From Paraburkholderia sp. ZP32-5 (GTDB lineage Bacteria > Pseudomonadota > Gammaproteobacteria > Burkholderiales > Burkholderiaceae): DNA of 64,000 nucleotides. Made by a program: the position numbers and the translations under genes. The stretch is taken from assembly GCF_021390495.1 (NCBI RefSeq), contig NZ_JAJEJP010000003.1:62001-126000 (forward strand). The letters are read 5' to 3'. The notes under the pieces are model-generated. The model was not told where the DNA came from. It saw only the letters and a list, made by a program, of their open reading frames with translations, and did no database searches. Below, in pieces: positions 33,428 through 43,263 of the stretch (positions are counted from its first letter, which is position 1; each line of letters begins with the position of its first letter).

Positions 33428-35671
33428 TCACTCTGGAAGTGCAGTCATGCGGAAGAAATCCCGCGTCGCGCCATCGGGCTCGCCGAACCACCTCGAATAG
33501 ATCGACGCGAACTCAGGCGAAACGAACAATCGGCTCAACGTGCGATCGACGGCGAGGCGCAGATCGTCTTCCCCGCGCAACATGCCAATGGCGACGGGCA
33601 GATAGGTAAAGCGGCGGTCCAGCACCGTCAGATCGCCGGACGCCGGACTGTTGCTCGCCAATGCGAGCAACAGCGATCGCTCGGCGAAGAAAACGTTCGA
33701 CTGGCGCTCGACGACCTTGCGCACGCCCGACTGAACATCCGGGACCGGAACGACGGACGCCGTGATCTGAAACCGCTCCATCTTCGCGCCGAGCCAGCGT
33801 TGCGCGGGCGAACCGTCGACGACGGAGACCGTCTGACGGGACAGTAATTGCGCAGGCGAGGCGCGCCACGCGGGATGTGATGGCGGGGTGCCCGTCAACA
33901 CCTCTTTCAGTCCGGCAGGCGCATCCGATCGCACCACCGCGCCGATACCACCCGGATACACGGGTATCGAGAACGACATGCTCCGGCGGCTGGCGAGCGT
34001 ATCGCCGTCACCGCACAACAGATCGATCCGGCGTTCCTGCACCGCGCGCGCCTGATCGCCGGCTGTGATGCCGATCCAGTTCACCTTCAGCGCCGCCAGT
34101 CCCAGTTGCTTGCCGATCTCGTCGGCGACTTTCTGGCACAACGCGGCCACATAACCCGTGACCTGGCCGCTCTGATCTTTATAGGCAAAGGGCTGCGCGC
34201 CGTCGAGATAGCCGAGGTCGATAGTGCCGGACTGTTTGATCCGCGCCAGCACGCTTGCCGATACGGGCTCCTCGGCCCGAGACCGCGACGGAAACAACGA
34301 CGCCAGCGCCACCACGGCAATCGCGAGAGCCGCCGCCCTCGCCGCGCGGGCGCGCCCGGTGGACGTCACCGTGGCGACGCGGAACGCCATGAAGCCGTAG
34401 ATCACGTAGCCGATCGCCATGACCAGCATCCCACCTAATACCGCGTCCTTGCCGGACGCGTAGATGGCATACACGGAATAAGCCAGTGCGATCACCGCGA
34501 CGATCGTGTTGCGCCGATATTTCGTCGGTTGCGTGCCCGCATTGCGCATCATGGCGAAGAGTGCCGACAGCGAGATGATGTACGGCAGCACATTCGTGAC
34601 GACCGCGAGATTGACCAGCGCCGCGAACTGTTCGCTCAGGTTCGGCGAGATCGTCGACAGCGCCATTAGCGACTGCACGCATCCCATGATGATCATGCCG
34701 GCGATCGGCGCGCCCATGCCGTTTGCCTTGCCGAAAATCGACGGGAACATGTTGCTGTCGGCGGCATCTCTCGCGGTTTGCGCAAGCGTGAATTGCCACC
34801 CCAGCAGCGAGCCCACGCATGCCATTGCGGCAAGCGCCATGACGATCGATCCGATCGCCGGGCTGAACATGTGGGCGAAAGCGAGTCCGAATGGTCCCGT
34901 CGAGCGGGCCAGATCCGCATTGGGCACGATCCCCTGAATCACCGCCGTCGACAGCACGTAGATGATGGCCGCGCCCAGGGTACCGAGCATGCACGCCAAC
35001 GGAACGTCGCGCTTCGGATTTTCCACCGCGGACGAGTTCTGTACCGCCGACTCCATTCCGAGAAACGCCCACAACGTCAGCGCGATGCTGGATCCCATTC
35101 CTTCGAGGATACCCATCCCGCGCGGATTCCATGCAGCTGCGAAGGTGTCTGCATGAAACCAGAACCAGCCGGCGACGGACATGAATCCAACGGGAAGAAT
35201 GACGCCCCATACGGTGACGGAGCCGATGCGGCCGGTGATCTTCGGCCCACCGAAATTCGCGACCGTGGTCAACCACAGCAGACCGATCACGCCGATGCAG
35301 GTCGCGACCGGAGACGATGTCAGCACCGGGAAAAACGCGGCGAGATAGCCGAGTGCCGAACTTGCCACGGCCACGTTTGCGATGGCGATCGACAGAAAGT
35401 ACAGAAAGAAGACCTGAAAGTAGCCATCCTTACCATAAGCATCCTCGGCGTAGGCGGCCATGCCGCCGGTACGCTGGTTCAGCAGCCCCGCTTCGGCAAA
35501 GCCGTAGGCGATGGCGAGCGACCCGATCGCGGTGACGACCCACGACAGCAACGAGATCGCGCCTACTTTGGCCATGTTTGCAGGCAGCATGATGATGCCC
35601 GATCCCATCATGTTGACGGTGACGATGAACGTCAGCTGCACGACGTTCATCTTTTTGGGTTGCTCCGCCAT
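33428..35671 (-). CDS. APC-family amino-acid/polyamine antiporter fused to a periplasmic solute-binding domain
   Basis: This is a 747-residue two-part protein. Residues 1 to about 435 form a 12-helix APC antiporter of the PotE/AdiC type (TVNMMGSGIIMLPANMAKVG, GMESAVQNSSAVENPKRDVP). A further hydrophobic segment near 445-460 (RAAALAIAVVALASLFPS, then RSRA-EE) resembles a signal peptide. About 282 residues follow that look like an extracellular SBP_bac_3 domain (IKQSGTIDLGYLDGAQPFAY, VQERRIDLLCGDGDTLASRR, YSRWFGEP). The binding domain would sit in the periplasm and may hand a basic amino acid to the antiporter. GGAG precedes the ATG. It is divergent from an FNR box and next to the arginine deiminase operon. 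Confidence 0.85.
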   Translation of the reverse strand: MAEQPKKMNVVQLTFIVTVNMMGSGIIMLPANMAKVGAISLLSWVVTAIGSLAIAYGFAEAGLLNQRTGGMAAYAEDAYGKDGYFQVFFLYFLSIAIANVAVASSALGYLAAFFPVLTSSPVATCIGVIGLLWLTTVANFGGPKITGRIGSVTVWGVILPVGFMSVAGWFWFHADTFAAAWNPRGMGILEGMGSSIALTLWAFLGMESAVQNSSAVENPKRDVPLACMLGTLGAAIIYVLSTAVIQGIVPNADLARSTGPFGLAFAHMFSPAIGSIVMALAAMACVGSLLGWQFTLAQTARDAADSNMFPSIFGKANGMGAPIAGMIIMGCVQSLMALSTISPNLSEQFAALVNLAVVTNVLPYIISLSALFAMMRNAGTQPTKYRRNTIVAVIALAYSVYAIYASGKDAVLGGMLVMAIGYVIYGFMAFRVATVTSTGRARAARAAALAIAVVALASLFPSRSRAEEPVSASVLARIKQSGTIDLGYLDGAQPFAYKDQSGQVTGYVAALCQKVADEIGKQLGLAALKVNWIGITAGDQARAVQERRIDLLCGDGDTLASRRSMSFSIPVYPGGIGAVVRSDAPAGLKEVLTGTPPSHPAWRASPAQLLSRQTVSVVDGSPAQRWLGAKMERFQITASVVPVPDVQSGVRKVVERQSNVFFAERSLLLALASNSPASGDLTVLDRRFTYLPVAIGMLRGEDDLRLAVDRTLSRLFVSPEFASIYSRWFGEPDGATRDFFRMTALPE

Positions 35672-35937
35672 GGCGCTTCTCCACCCGATTTCAACGGTGT
35701 TGCCTACACGCGTGACCGCCGCTCGTTTCGATCTTCACGAAGGCTCTACCGCGCATCGCTGCACATCGCCGCCCATTGCCGCGTCGGCGTCCAGCGCAAT
35801 TTCATTCAAGTATCCGTTGCGCCGCGGCCGCTTGATTTGCGTCAACCGTCATTGAATCCCCCTGCGCAATTCGCGTTGATCGAATTCAGGTGCCACTCGA
35901 TCGTCTGCTGAAAAGGCGCGCATTCTCCCTGCAAATC

Positions 35938-35978
35938 ACGATACGCATGCGACCAGTTACGGGGTTGATTCAGGTCAA
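35938..35978 (-). promoter_or_regulatory. FNR/ANR-type box and -10 for the antiporter-fusion/SulP operon
   Basis: TTGATTCAGGTCAA (35965-35978) matches TTGAT-N4-ATCAA with one mismatch. On the minus strand TATCGT (35943-35938) lies 21 nt from the box edge, as in class II FNR promoters. The same box may serve the divergent outer-membrane gene, though its -10 there is weaker. Confidence 0.7.
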
Positions 35979-36152
35979 TACTTCGACGGCGTGATAGCCG
36001 ACGATAAGCGCGCGTTTCCAACCCGGTAACAACCCGGTAACGTCAGCGTTGGATGAAGCCTTTTCCGCTTTCGATCAACCATGCCGGCTGTGCATTCACC
36101 CTTCGCGCGAACCCTCTCGGCGCCACCACGCGGGCCAATCCGCTCCCGCCGC

Positions 36153-37061
36153 ATGGGCCGCTTCGGCACGACGTTCGTCGGCGCGTGCCTCGCTCTGTCC
36201 ATCATGCGGGTGTCGGCTCAGGAACTGGAGCCACGCGCGTATTCGCCCGCGCCCGTCGGCACCAACTTCATCGGGCTCACCTATACGAGGCTCAGCGGGC
36301 AGGTGCTCGTCGATCCGTCAATTCCCATTACCGATGTCCAGGCGCAGATCAACTCCGCGTCGATTGGCTACGTGCATGTATTCAATCTCGCCGGCCATGG
36401 CGCGTCGTTCGGTTTGCTCGCGCCTTTCGTCAGCGGCGATATCTCGGGTAAGGTCTTCGACGCCCCGAATCAGGTGCATCGCGCGGGAATCGGCGATGCC
36501 CGCTTCAGGCTTTCCGTCAATCTTCTGGGCGGCCCGGCGCTGACGCCGGAGGAATTCGCGCACCGCACACCCGGCACCATCGTCGGAATGAGCCTCACCG
36601 TCGTCGCGCCCACCGGACAGTACGAGCCCGCGCATCTGGTCAACATCGGCACCCACCGATGGGCGTTCAAGCCTGAGTTCGGCATCTCGCAACCGTTCGG
36701 CAACTGGTTTGCGGAAGTCATGACGGGCGTGTGGTTATTCACGGACAACACGTCCTTTCTCGGCAACAGGCGACGCGCTCAGGCGCCGCTCGCCGAGCTT
36801 CAGCTGCATGGCGGATACACGTTCCGTCCGGGCTTGTGGCTGGCGGCCGATGTAGGTTTCTCCTCGGGCGGCGCGACTTCCGTCAACGGTGTCACCGGCG
36901 ACGACAGACAGAACAATGCCCGCTACGGACTCACGCTGTCGGTTCCGATCACGCGCGACTGGTCGGCCAAACTGGCCGTGTCCAACGGATTCGTGGTCAG
37001 AGCCGGCGGCAACTACAAGGCGATTTCGCTGACCTTGCAATATCGCTGGTTCAACCGGTGA
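36153..37061 (+). CDS. Outer-membrane transporter-like protein (MetA-pathway of phenol degradation family)
   Basis: This protein of about 302 residues has a signal peptide (MGRFGTTFVGACLALSIMRV then SAQ-ELEP) and alternating beta-strand patterns ending in a C-terminal aromatic strand (LTLQYRWFNR), typical of an outer-membrane barrel. The pattern resembles the Phenol_MetA_deg family, seen in THRWAFKPEFGISQPFG and AADVGFSSGGAT. An in-frame ATG at 36081 would add 24 residues; neither start has a good ribosome site, and I prefer 36153 for the signal peptide. It lies between two identical FNR-type boxes. Function is probably passage of a hydrophobic or small solute. Confidence 0.7.
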   Translation: MGRFGTTFVGACLALSIMRVSAQELEPRAYSPAPVGTNFIGLTYTRLSGQVLVDPSIPITDVQAQINSASIGYVHVFNLAGHGASFGLLAPFVSGDISGKVFDAPNQVHRAGIGDARFRLSVNLLGGPALTPEEFAHRTPGTIVGMSLTVVAPTGQYEPAHLVNIGTHRWAFKPEFGISQPFGNWFAEVMTGVWLFTDNTSFLGNRRRAQAPLAELQLHGGYTFRPGLWLAADVGFSSGGATSVNGVTGDDRQNNARYGLTLSVPITRDWSAKLAVSNGFVVRAGGNYKAISLTLQYRWFNR

Positions 37062-37126
37062 AGCATCGCCAATCATCGGCGGAATTCGTTGCATCCGCTC
37101 CGATGTCAGCTCAACCATCTGGTCCG

Positions 37127-37167
37127 TTGATTCAGGTCAATCGACGTGACCTGACCGTTTCTATCCT
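37127..37167 (+). promoter_or_regulatory. FNR/ANR-type promoter of the arc operon
   Basis: TTGATTCAGGTCAA (37127-37140) is identical to the box at 35965. TATCCT at 37162-37167 lies 21 nt downstream, giving a start near 37174 and an 80-nt leader before arcD. Anaerobic control of arginine deiminase genes by ANR/FNR is established in Pseudomonas. Confidence 0.85.
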
Positions 37168-37248
37168 GACTATGTGTCGAAAACTCCGATCGGTCGGCTG
37201 CGCCCGCGACGGAGTGAACGGACTCGAAACCGGTTAAGGAGAGGTTAC

Positions 37249-38733
37249 ATGTCAGATTCCGTAACGCAACCCGCGTCCAGCCCGCAGGCAGGACCCTCGA
37301 CGGTATCGGCCGCCGCGGCCCCGAAACTTCATCTCGGCGCACTCACCGCGCTCGTGGTGGGCTCGATGATCGGAGGCGGCATCTTCTCGTTGCCGCAGAA
37401 CATGGCGGTCAGCGCCGGTGCGGGCGCGGTGCTGATCGGCTGGGCGATCACCGCCGTCGGCATGCTGACCCTCGCATTCGTCTTCCAGACGCTCGCGAAT
37501 CGCAAGCCGGAGCTCGACGGCGGCGTCTATATCTACGCCAAGCAAGGCTTTGGCGATTACATGGGCTTTTCGTCGGCATGGGGCTACTGGATCAGTGCAT
37601 GGCTCGGCAATGTCGGCTACTTCGTGCTGCTGTTCGGCACCTTCGGCTACTTCTTTCCCGTCTTCGGCGAAGGCAATACGCCGCTTGCGATCGCCTGTGC
37701 GTCGGTGTTGCTGTGGGGCGTCCACTTCCTCGTGTTGCAGGGCATCAAGGAAGCGGCGTTCGTCAACATGATCACGACGATTGCGAAGGTCGTGCCGATT
37801 GTGCTGTTCATCGTGATCTGCCTCTTTGCGTTCAAGGCGAACATCTTCACGAATGACTTCTTCGGCTTGAGCACGCCGAAGCTCGGCAGTGTCGCCGACC
37901 AGGTGCGCGGCTCCATGCTCGTCACGGTCTGGGTTTTCATCGGCATCGAAGGCGCGAGCATTTTCTCGGCGCGCGCCGAGAAACGCGCCGACGTAGGCCG
38001 GGCAACGGTGATGGGCTTCATCGGCGTGCTGCTGGTGCTGGTGCTCGTCAACATGCTGTCGCTCGGCATCATGTCGCGGCCCGATCTGGCCGCGCTGCAA
38101 AACCCGTCGATGGCGGGCGTGCTCGAACGGGTCGTGGGTCACTGGGGCGCGATTCTGATCAGCGTGGGACTGGTCATTTCACTGCTGGGCGCGTTGCTCT
38201 CGTGGGTACTGCTGTGCGCGGAGATCATTTTCTCGGCGGCGCGGGACAACACCATGCCGCACTTCGTGCGCAAGGAGAATGCGAAGAAAGTTCCGTCGAA
38301 TGCGCTGTGGCTGACCAATGGCATGACGCAGGCATTCCTGCTCATCACGCTGTTTTCCAAAGGCACCTATCTTTCGCTGATCTATCTGGCCACGTCGATG
38401 ATCCTGCTGCCGTACTTCTGGTCGGCGGCCTATGCCGTGCTCGTCGCATGGCGCCGCGAGACCTACGAAGCCGAACCGAAGCAGCGCAACAAGGACTTGC
38501 TGATCGGCCTGATCGCCGTGGTGTACGCGGTATGGCTGCTCTATGCAGGCGGCTTCAAGTACGTGCTGCTTTCGGCGCTGCTGTATGCCCCGGGCGCGTT
38601 GCTCTTTGCCAAGGCGAAGCGCGAAGCAGGTCAACCCGTGTTCACGCTGGTGGAAAAACTCGTGTTCGCGGCGGTACTCGTGGGCGCGCTGATCGCCGCA
38701 TTCGGCCTGTACAAGGGATTCCTCACGCTCTGA
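37249..38733 (+). CDS. arcD: Arginine/ornithine antiporter (APC family)
   Basis: This 494-residue basic amino-acid antiporter has [20 protein letters not shown] in helix 1, the conserved [20 protein letters not shown] in helix 6 and about 12-13 membrane helices. ArcD exchanges external arginine for internal ornithine, supplying the arginine deiminase pathway without energy cost. AAGGAG precedes the ATG at 37249; a longer frame from 37174 is not supported. It is the first gene of the arcDABC operon, with arcA starting 16 bp later. Confidence 0.92.
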   Translation: MSDSVTQPASSPQAGPSTVSAAAAPKLHLGALTALVVGSMIGGGIFSLPQNMAVSAGAGAVLIGWAITAVGMLTLAFVFQTLANRKPELDGGVYIYAKQGFGDYMGFSSAWGYWISAWLGNVGYFVLLFGTFGYFFPVFGEGNTPLAIACASVLLWGVHFLVLQGIKEAAFVNMITTIAKVVPIVLFIVICLFAFKANIFTNDFFGLSTPKLGSVADQVRGSMLVTVWVFIGIEGASIFSARAEKRADVGRATVMGFIGVLLVLVLVNMLSLGIMSRPDLAALQNPSMAGVLERVVGHWGAILISVGLVISLLGALLSWVLLCAEIIFSAARDNTMPHFVRKENAKKVPSNALWLTNGMTQAFLLITLFSKGTYLSLIYLATSMILLPYFWSAAYAVLVAWRRETYEAEPKQRNKDLLIGLIAVVYAVWLLYAGGFKYVLLSALLYAPGALLFAKAKREAGQPVFTLVEKLVFAAVLVGALIAAFGLYKGFLTL

Positions 38734-38749
38734 TTCGAGGAGACACATG

Positions 38750-40006
38750 ATGAGCACGGAAACAATGAAGTATGGCGTTCATTCGGAAGCGGGCAAGCTG
38801 CGCAAGGTGATGGTCTGCTCGCCGGGTCTTGCGCACCAGCGTCTGACGCCGAGCAATTGCGACGAACTGCTATTCGACGACGTCATCTGGCTCAGTCAGG
38901 CCAAACGGGATCATTTCGACTTCGTCACGAAGATGCGCGAGCGCGGCGTCGAAGTGCTGGAAATGCACAACCTGCTGACGGAAACGGTACGCAACCCGGA
39001 AGCGCTGAAGTGGCTTCTGGATCGGAAAATCCGTCCCGATACGGTCGGCGTCGGGCTCGCCAACGAGGTTCGCGCGTGGCTCGAAAGTCTCGAGCCGAGG
39101 CGGCAGGCCGAGTTCCTGATCGGCGGTGTCATCGCGGAGGACATCCCCGATACCGACGATTCGAACGCCTTGAAGATGTACCGGCAGTACCTCGGTTATT
39201 CCGGTTTCGTCTTACCGCCCTTGCCGAACACGCTGTTCACACGCGATACGACCTGCTGGATCTACGGCGGGGTCAGCCTGAACCCGATGTACTGGCCCGC
39301 GCGCCGCCAGGAAACCGTGCTGACCGCGGCAATCTACAAGTTCCATCCCGACTTCGCGAGCAGGGAATTCGAAGTCTGGTATGGCGATCCGGATCGCGAC
39401 CACGGCCTCGCGACGCTCGAAGGTGGCGATGTGATGCCGATCGGCAAGGGCGTGCTGCTGATCGGGATGGGCGAGCGCACCTCGCGGCAAGCGATCGGAG
39501 AACTCGCGCAGAGCCTGTTCAGGAACGGCGCGGTCGAACGCATCATCGTGGCCGGCCTGCCGAAGTCTCGCGCCGCGATGCATCTCGATACGGTCTTCAC
39601 CTTCTGCGATCGGGATCTCGTCACGATGTTTCCCGAGGTGGTCAACGAGATCGTCGCGTTCTCGCTGCGTCCCAGCGATTCCGAGGCGGCAAGAATCAAC
39701 ATTCGCCGCGAAGACAAGCCGTTCGTCGAAGTCGTGGCCGAGGCGCTGGGGCTCGCGCGGCTGCGCACCGTCGAGACGGGTGGCAATACTTTCGCGGCCG
39801 AGCGTGAGCAATGGGACGACGGCAACAACCTCGTGTGCATCGAGCCCGGCGTTGTAATCGGCTACGACCGCAATACCTATACCAATACGTTGTTGCGTAA
39901 GGCCGGCATCGAAGTGATCACGATCACCGCGAGCGAACTGGGCCGCGGCCGCGGCGGCGGCCATTGCATGACCTGCCCGATCGTGCGCGATCGCATCGAC
40001 TACTGA
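38750..40006 (+). CDS. arcA: Arginine deiminase
   Basis: This 418-residue enzyme converts arginine to citrulline and ammonia. Conserved parts include [67 protein letters not shown] and the C-terminal [14 protein letters not shown], whose cysteine is the nucleophile. Length is normal. Two adjacent ATG codons exist (38747 and 38750); the second has better spacing from GAGGAG. Second gene of the arc operon, followed by an intercistronic hairpin. Confidence 0.96.
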   Translation: MSTETMKYGVHSEAGKLRKVMVCSPGLAHQRLTPSNCDELLFDDVIWLSQAKRDHFDFVTKMRERGVEVLEMHNLLTETVRNPEALKWLLDRKIRPDTVGVGLANEVRAWLESLEPRRQAEFLIGGVIAEDIPDTDDSNALKMYRQYLGYSGFVLPPLPNTLFTRDTTCWIYGGVSLNPMYWPARRQETVLTAAIYKFHPDFASREFEVWYGDPDRDHGLATLEGGDVMPIGKGVLLIGMGERTSRQAIGELAQSLFRNGAVERIIVAGLPKSRAAMHLDTVFTFCDRDLVTMFPEVVNEIVAFSLRPSDSEAARINIRREDKPFVEVVAEALGLARLRTVETGGNTFAAEREQWDDGNNLVCIEPGVVIGYDRNTYTNTLLRKAGIEVITITASELGRGRGGGHCMTCPIVRDRIDY

Positions 40007-40017
40007 TACCTGCCTCG

Positions 40018-40044
40018 AAGGCGCGCCGCACTACCGCGCGCCTT
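40018..40044 (+). other. Intercistronic hairpin between arcA and arcB
   Basis: AAGGCGCGC and GCGCGCCTT form a perfect 9-bp stem around nine bases, with no T-run. It lies in the 66-bp gap. Such structures may stabilise or process arc mRNA to set different levels of the enzymes. Confidence 0.6.
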
Positions 40045-40072
40045 TGCCGCATACACCGACAAGGAGTTCATC

Positions 40073-41083
40073 ATGGCTTTCAATCTGCGCAACCGGAGCC
40101 TTCTGAGCCTCACGCATCACAGCAATCGCGAGCTTCGTTATCTGCTCGACCTGTCGCGCGATCTGAAACGCGCGAAGTACACGGGCACTGAACAGCAGCA
40201 TCTGAAGGGCGTCAATATCGCGCTGATCTTCGAGAAGACGTCGACTCGCACGCGCTGTGCGTTCGAGGTCGCCGCGTATGACCAGGGCGCGAGGGTCACG
40301 TATATCGACCCGCACTCTTCGCAGATCGGGCACAAGGAAAGCATGAAGGACACGGCGCGCGTTCTCGGGCGCATGTACGACGCAATCGAATATCGCGGTT
40401 TCAGTCAGGAGATCGTCGAGGAACTGGCGAAGTTCGCGGGCGTGCCGATTTTCAATGGACTGACGGATGAATATCACCCGACGCAGATGCTCGCCGACGT
40501 GCTGACCATGCGCGAACACACCGACAAGCCGCTAACCGCCATCAGCTACGCGTACCTGGGAGACGCCCGCAACAACATGGGCAATTCGCTGCTGTTGATC
40601 GGCGCGAAGCTCGGCATGGACGTGCGCATCGGCGCACCGAGGGCGCTGTGGCCGAGTGCCGCGCATATCGAGGCGTGCGAGCGCTTCGCGGCCGAAACAG
40701 GCGCGCGCATCACGCTGACGGAGGATGCGAAAGCCGCCGTGAAGGGCGCGGATTTCGTGCATACCGACGTGTGGGTATCGATGGGTGAACCGATGGAAGT
40801 TTGGGGTGAGCGCATCCAGCTTCTGCTGCCGTATCAGGTCAATATGGATCTGATGAAAGCCACGCAGAACCCGCAGGCAAGATTCATGCACTGTCTGCCG
40901 GCGTTTCACAACAGCGAGACAGTGGTCGGCAAGCAGATCGCCGAAGCGTACCCCGCGCTTGCCAACGGAATCGAAGTGACCGAAGAGGTTTTCGAATCGC
41001 CGCTGAATATCGCTTTCGAGCAGGCCGAAAATCGCATGCATACGATCAAGGCGATCCTCGTCGCGACACTCGCCGACCTCTGA
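40073..41083 (+). CDS. arcB: Ornithine carbamoyltransferase, catabolic
   Basis: This 336-residue enzyme splits citrulline with phosphate to ornithine and carbamoyl phosphate in the deiminase pathway. Carbamoyl-phosphate motif [18 protein letters not shown] ([10 protein letters not shown]), DVWVSMGE and the ornithine-site HCLPAFH are all present. The catabolic role follows from its place between arcA and arcC. AAGGAG precedes the ATG with normal spacing. Full length and intact. Confidence 0.96.
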   Translation: MAFNLRNRSLLSLTHHSNRELRYLLDLSRDLKRAKYTGTEQQHLKGVNIALIFEKTSTRTRCAFEVAAYDQGARVTYIDPHSSQIGHKESMKDTARVLGRMYDAIEYRGFSQEIVEELAKFAGVPIFNGLTDEYHPTQMLADVLTMREHTDKPLTAISYAYLGDARNNMGNSLLLIGAKLGMDVRIGAPRALWPSAAHIEACERFAAETGARITLTEDAKAAVKGADFVHTDVWVSMGEPMEVWGERIQLLLPYQVNMDLMKATQNPQARFMHCLPAFHNSETVVGKQIAEAYPALANGIEVTEEVFESPLNIAFEQAENRMHTIKAILVATLADL

Positions 41084-41105
41084 ACAATCCGGTCGAATCA
41101 TCAGC

Positions 41106-41146
41106 CGCGGGCGGCACAAGCGTCGGTGACGTTTGCGCCGCCCGCG
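41106..41146 (+). other. Intercistronic hairpin between arcB and arcC
   Basis: CGCGGGCGGC and GCCGCCCGCG form a perfect 10-bp stem around 21 bases, without a T-run. It is the second such hairpin in the operon, again just after a coding region, which argues for a role in mRNA processing rather than chance. Confidence 0.6.
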
Positions 41147-41174
41147 ATCACGCGTCAATCAGGAGGGGCACATC

Positions 41175-42119
41175 ATGCGTATCGTGATCGCGTTGGGAGG
41201 CAATGCGCTGTTGCGGCGCTCGGAGCCGATGACGGCGGAAAATCAGCGTGAAAATGTGCGGCTCGCCGCCCGCCAGATTGCCCTCGTCGCACCCGGCAAC
41301 GAGCTTGTGATCGCTCACGGCAACGGCCCGCAAGTCGGACTGCTTGCACTGCAAAGCGCCGCCTACAAGGAGGTCGAGGCTTACCCTCTGGACGTTCTGG
41401 GCGCGCAGACGGAAGGCATGATCGGCTATCTGATCGAGCAGGAGCTCGGCAATCTGCTGCCCTTCGAGGTGCCATTCGCGACGATTCTTACGCAGGTCGA
41501 AGTCGACCCGTACGATCCCGCGTTCGCGCATCCGACCAAGCCGATCGGGCCGGTCTACCCGAAAGAAGATGCCGAACGTCTTGCGAAGGAGCGTGGCTGG
41601 AGCATCGCCGCCGACGGCGACAAATTCCGCCGCGTCGTCGCGAGTCCACGTCCCCAAAATATCTTCGAGATCCGGCCTATCAAATGGCTGCTCGAACGCG
41701 GCACGATCGTCATCTGCGCGGGCGGCGGCGGTATTCCCACCTGCTACAACGACGACGGAAAGCTGGTCGGCGTCGAAGCGGTCATCGACAAGGATTTGTG
41801 CTCGGCGCTGCTTGCGCACGAACTGGGCGCTGACATGCTGATCATCGCCACCGACGTGGATGCCGTCTACGTGGACTGGGGAACGCCGGATCAAAGAGCG
41901 ATCGCGCAGGCTCATCCGGACGAGCTGGAGAAACTTGGGTTCGCGAGCGGCTCGATGGGACCCAAGGTTCAGGCGGCGCTCGAATTCGTTCGTAAAACCG
42001 GGCGCGATGCCGTGATCGGCTCGCTGTCCGACATTCAGGCCGTCATCGAACACCGCGGAGGGACCTGCGTAAGCATGAATTCGCCGGGCATCCGCTATCG
42101 CAGTTCGAACGCAGCCTAG
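41175..42119 (+). CDS. arcC: Carbamate kinase
   Basis: This 314-residue enzyme transfers phosphate from carbamoyl phosphate to ADP, giving ATP, ammonia and CO2, the energy-yielding step of arginine fermentation. Motifs: [13 protein letters not shown] at the N-terminus, [49 protein letters not shown] and [22 protein letters not shown] eight bases before the ATG at 41175 fixes the start. Last gene of arcDABC. Confidence 0.96.
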   Translation: MRIVIALGGNALLRRSEPMTAENQRENVRLAARQIALVAPGNELVIAHGNGPQVGLLALQSAAYKEVEAYPLDVLGAQTEGMIGYLIEQELGNLLPFEVPFATILTQVEVDPYDPAFAHPTKPIGPVYPKEDAERLAKERGWSIAADGDKFRRVVASPRPQNIFEIRPIKWLLERGTIVICAGGGGIPTCYNDDGKLVGVEAVIDKDLCSALLAHELGADMLIIATDVDAVYVDWGTPDQRAIAQAHPDELEKLGFASGSMGPKVQAALEFVRKTGRDAVIGSLSDIQAVIEHRGGTCVSMNSPGIRYRSSNAA

Positions 42120-42180
42120 GACCCGTGCTTGGCTTGGACGGCTCGGTCGCGCTAATGACACCGCTGCGTGAGCCGCGCCG

Positions 42181-42221
42181 TTGATATGCATCAAGTGCGT
42201 TGCCGCGCAAGGCTCTACGCT
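42181..42221 (+). promoter_or_regulatory. FNR/ANR-type promoter of the small membrane protein and 42508 gene
   Basis: TTGATATGCATCAA (42181-42194) is a perfect consensus box. TACGCT at 42216-42221 lies 21 nt downstream, giving a start near 42228, 28 bases before the small gene. Confidence 0.82.
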
Positions 42222-42255
42222 GATTCCATCGAGCAGGTGAAAAGCGAGGCACAGC

Positions 42256-42426
42256 ATGTTCAGGCGGATATTGTTCATAGGATTTCTCGCGCTACCGGGG
42301 TCGCTCCTCGTCGTGTCCATCGCGTGCGTTCATCCGCGCAGCCGCGCCATGCTGACCGAGCTGGCCTGTGCCGCGCCGCTGCTGGCGCGTGTGAAGGGAC
42401 GCATCGCGGTGTTGCGCTCCAGTTGA
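42256..42426 (+). CDS. Small membrane protein of 56 residues, unknown function
   Basis: The frame encodes 56 residues beginning MFRRILFIGFLALPGSLLVV, a single hydrophobic helix with positive residues before it. A polar, basic C-terminal part (RVKGRIAVLRSS) follows. GAGG lies six bases before the ATG. The gene directly follows a perfect FNR box and -10 element, which strongly supports expression under low oxygen. I know no family for it. It could be a lipoprotein-like or membrane-anchored regulator; a cysteine occurs at SIACVHP but the lipobox context is poor. Confidence 0.6.
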   Translation: MFRRILFIGFLALPGSLLVVSIACVHPRSRAMLTELACAAPLLARVKGRIAVLRSS

Positions 42427-42507
42427 GCGTGTTTCGCGACCGGCCTCGCGCAGCCGCAAGCTGCCGGGAGTTCACATAGACGATTTCTGCCGCACGGAGA
42501 ACGCCAC

Positions 42508-43107
42508 ATGAGACACGCACGGCGTAAAGCATTGATTGTCTTGCTGACGGTGCTGGCAATCTGCCTTTCGATACAGTCCGCCGCTCGCGGCGAAGTGACG
42601 GCACAGGCCAGTTCCGGCGTCCCGTTCTCCGGAACCAGCGTCGCGCATGCAAACGCGGTCGTGTTCGCTATCGACACCGGCCGCAACAGCATGACGCTGC
42701 TCCAGGACAACGGAGAACCTGTCGACGTAGTGGTCGACCCGAACATCGGCGATGTGGGCAAACTGCGGCTCGGCGACACTGTCGCCGTCACGTTCCACCG
42801 GGCTCTGCTGCTGCGTGCCGACAAGAGCCATTCACGCGGGATACGCGAGCGCATCGATAAGGGATATACCAGCGGCGCATCGTTGGGCTCTTCCCTGTCC
42901 CTGCACCGCGTCGAGGCAGTGGCGACCGTCGTGCGGATCGATCGCGACAGGCATCAACTGACGTTGCGCGGTCCGACCCGTTCGGTGGTGCTGCAGGCAT
43001 CGTCGGACAGCCTGCTCGACGGCCTGAAAGCAGGTGACAGCGTGCAGGTCGACTACGTCGAGGCGATCGCCGTCGACATCACGCGCGACGGCGCGCCGGT
43101 ACGCTAG
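42508..43107 (+). CDS. Secreted protein with two beta-rich repeats, unknown function
   Basis: This 199-residue protein has a signal peptide (KALIVLLTVLAICLSIQSAA, cleavage near ARG-EV). Two similar halves follow, roughly residues 46-95 and 133-190. Each has the pattern A-x-V-x-x-ID-x4-M/L-TL ... V-x-x ... KL/L-x-GD-x-V-x-V, as in SMTLLQDNGEPVDVVVD and HQLTLRGPTRSVVLQAS, then LRLGDTVAV and LKAGDSVQV. The repeats resemble small OB-like or DUF5666-type modules. Role unknown; probably periplasmic. GGAG precedes the ATG. It shares the FNR-type promoter at 42181. Confidence 0.75.
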   Translation: MRHARRKALIVLLTVLAICLSIQSAARGEVTAQASSGVPFSGTSVAHANAVVFAIDTGRNSMTLLQDNGEPVDVVVDPNIGDVGKLRLGDTVAVTFHRALLLRADKSHSRGIRERIDKGYTSGASLGSSLSLHRVEAVATVVRIDRDRHQLTLRGPTRSVVLQASSDSLLDGLKAGDSVQVDYVEAIAVDITRDGAPVR

Positions 43108-43263
43108 ATCGTCGCCGTTTCCGCCCGAGGGTAGTTCGTGTTAACGACGCGGGTCGATACGCCAGGTAACTATGAGCCGCCGGCGGCGTATAAAGCCGCT
43201 AACGCAATCGCGCGTTTTTGCGCTAGAGGAACGCGCACTCAAACGCGATGACGGAGTGCTGCG

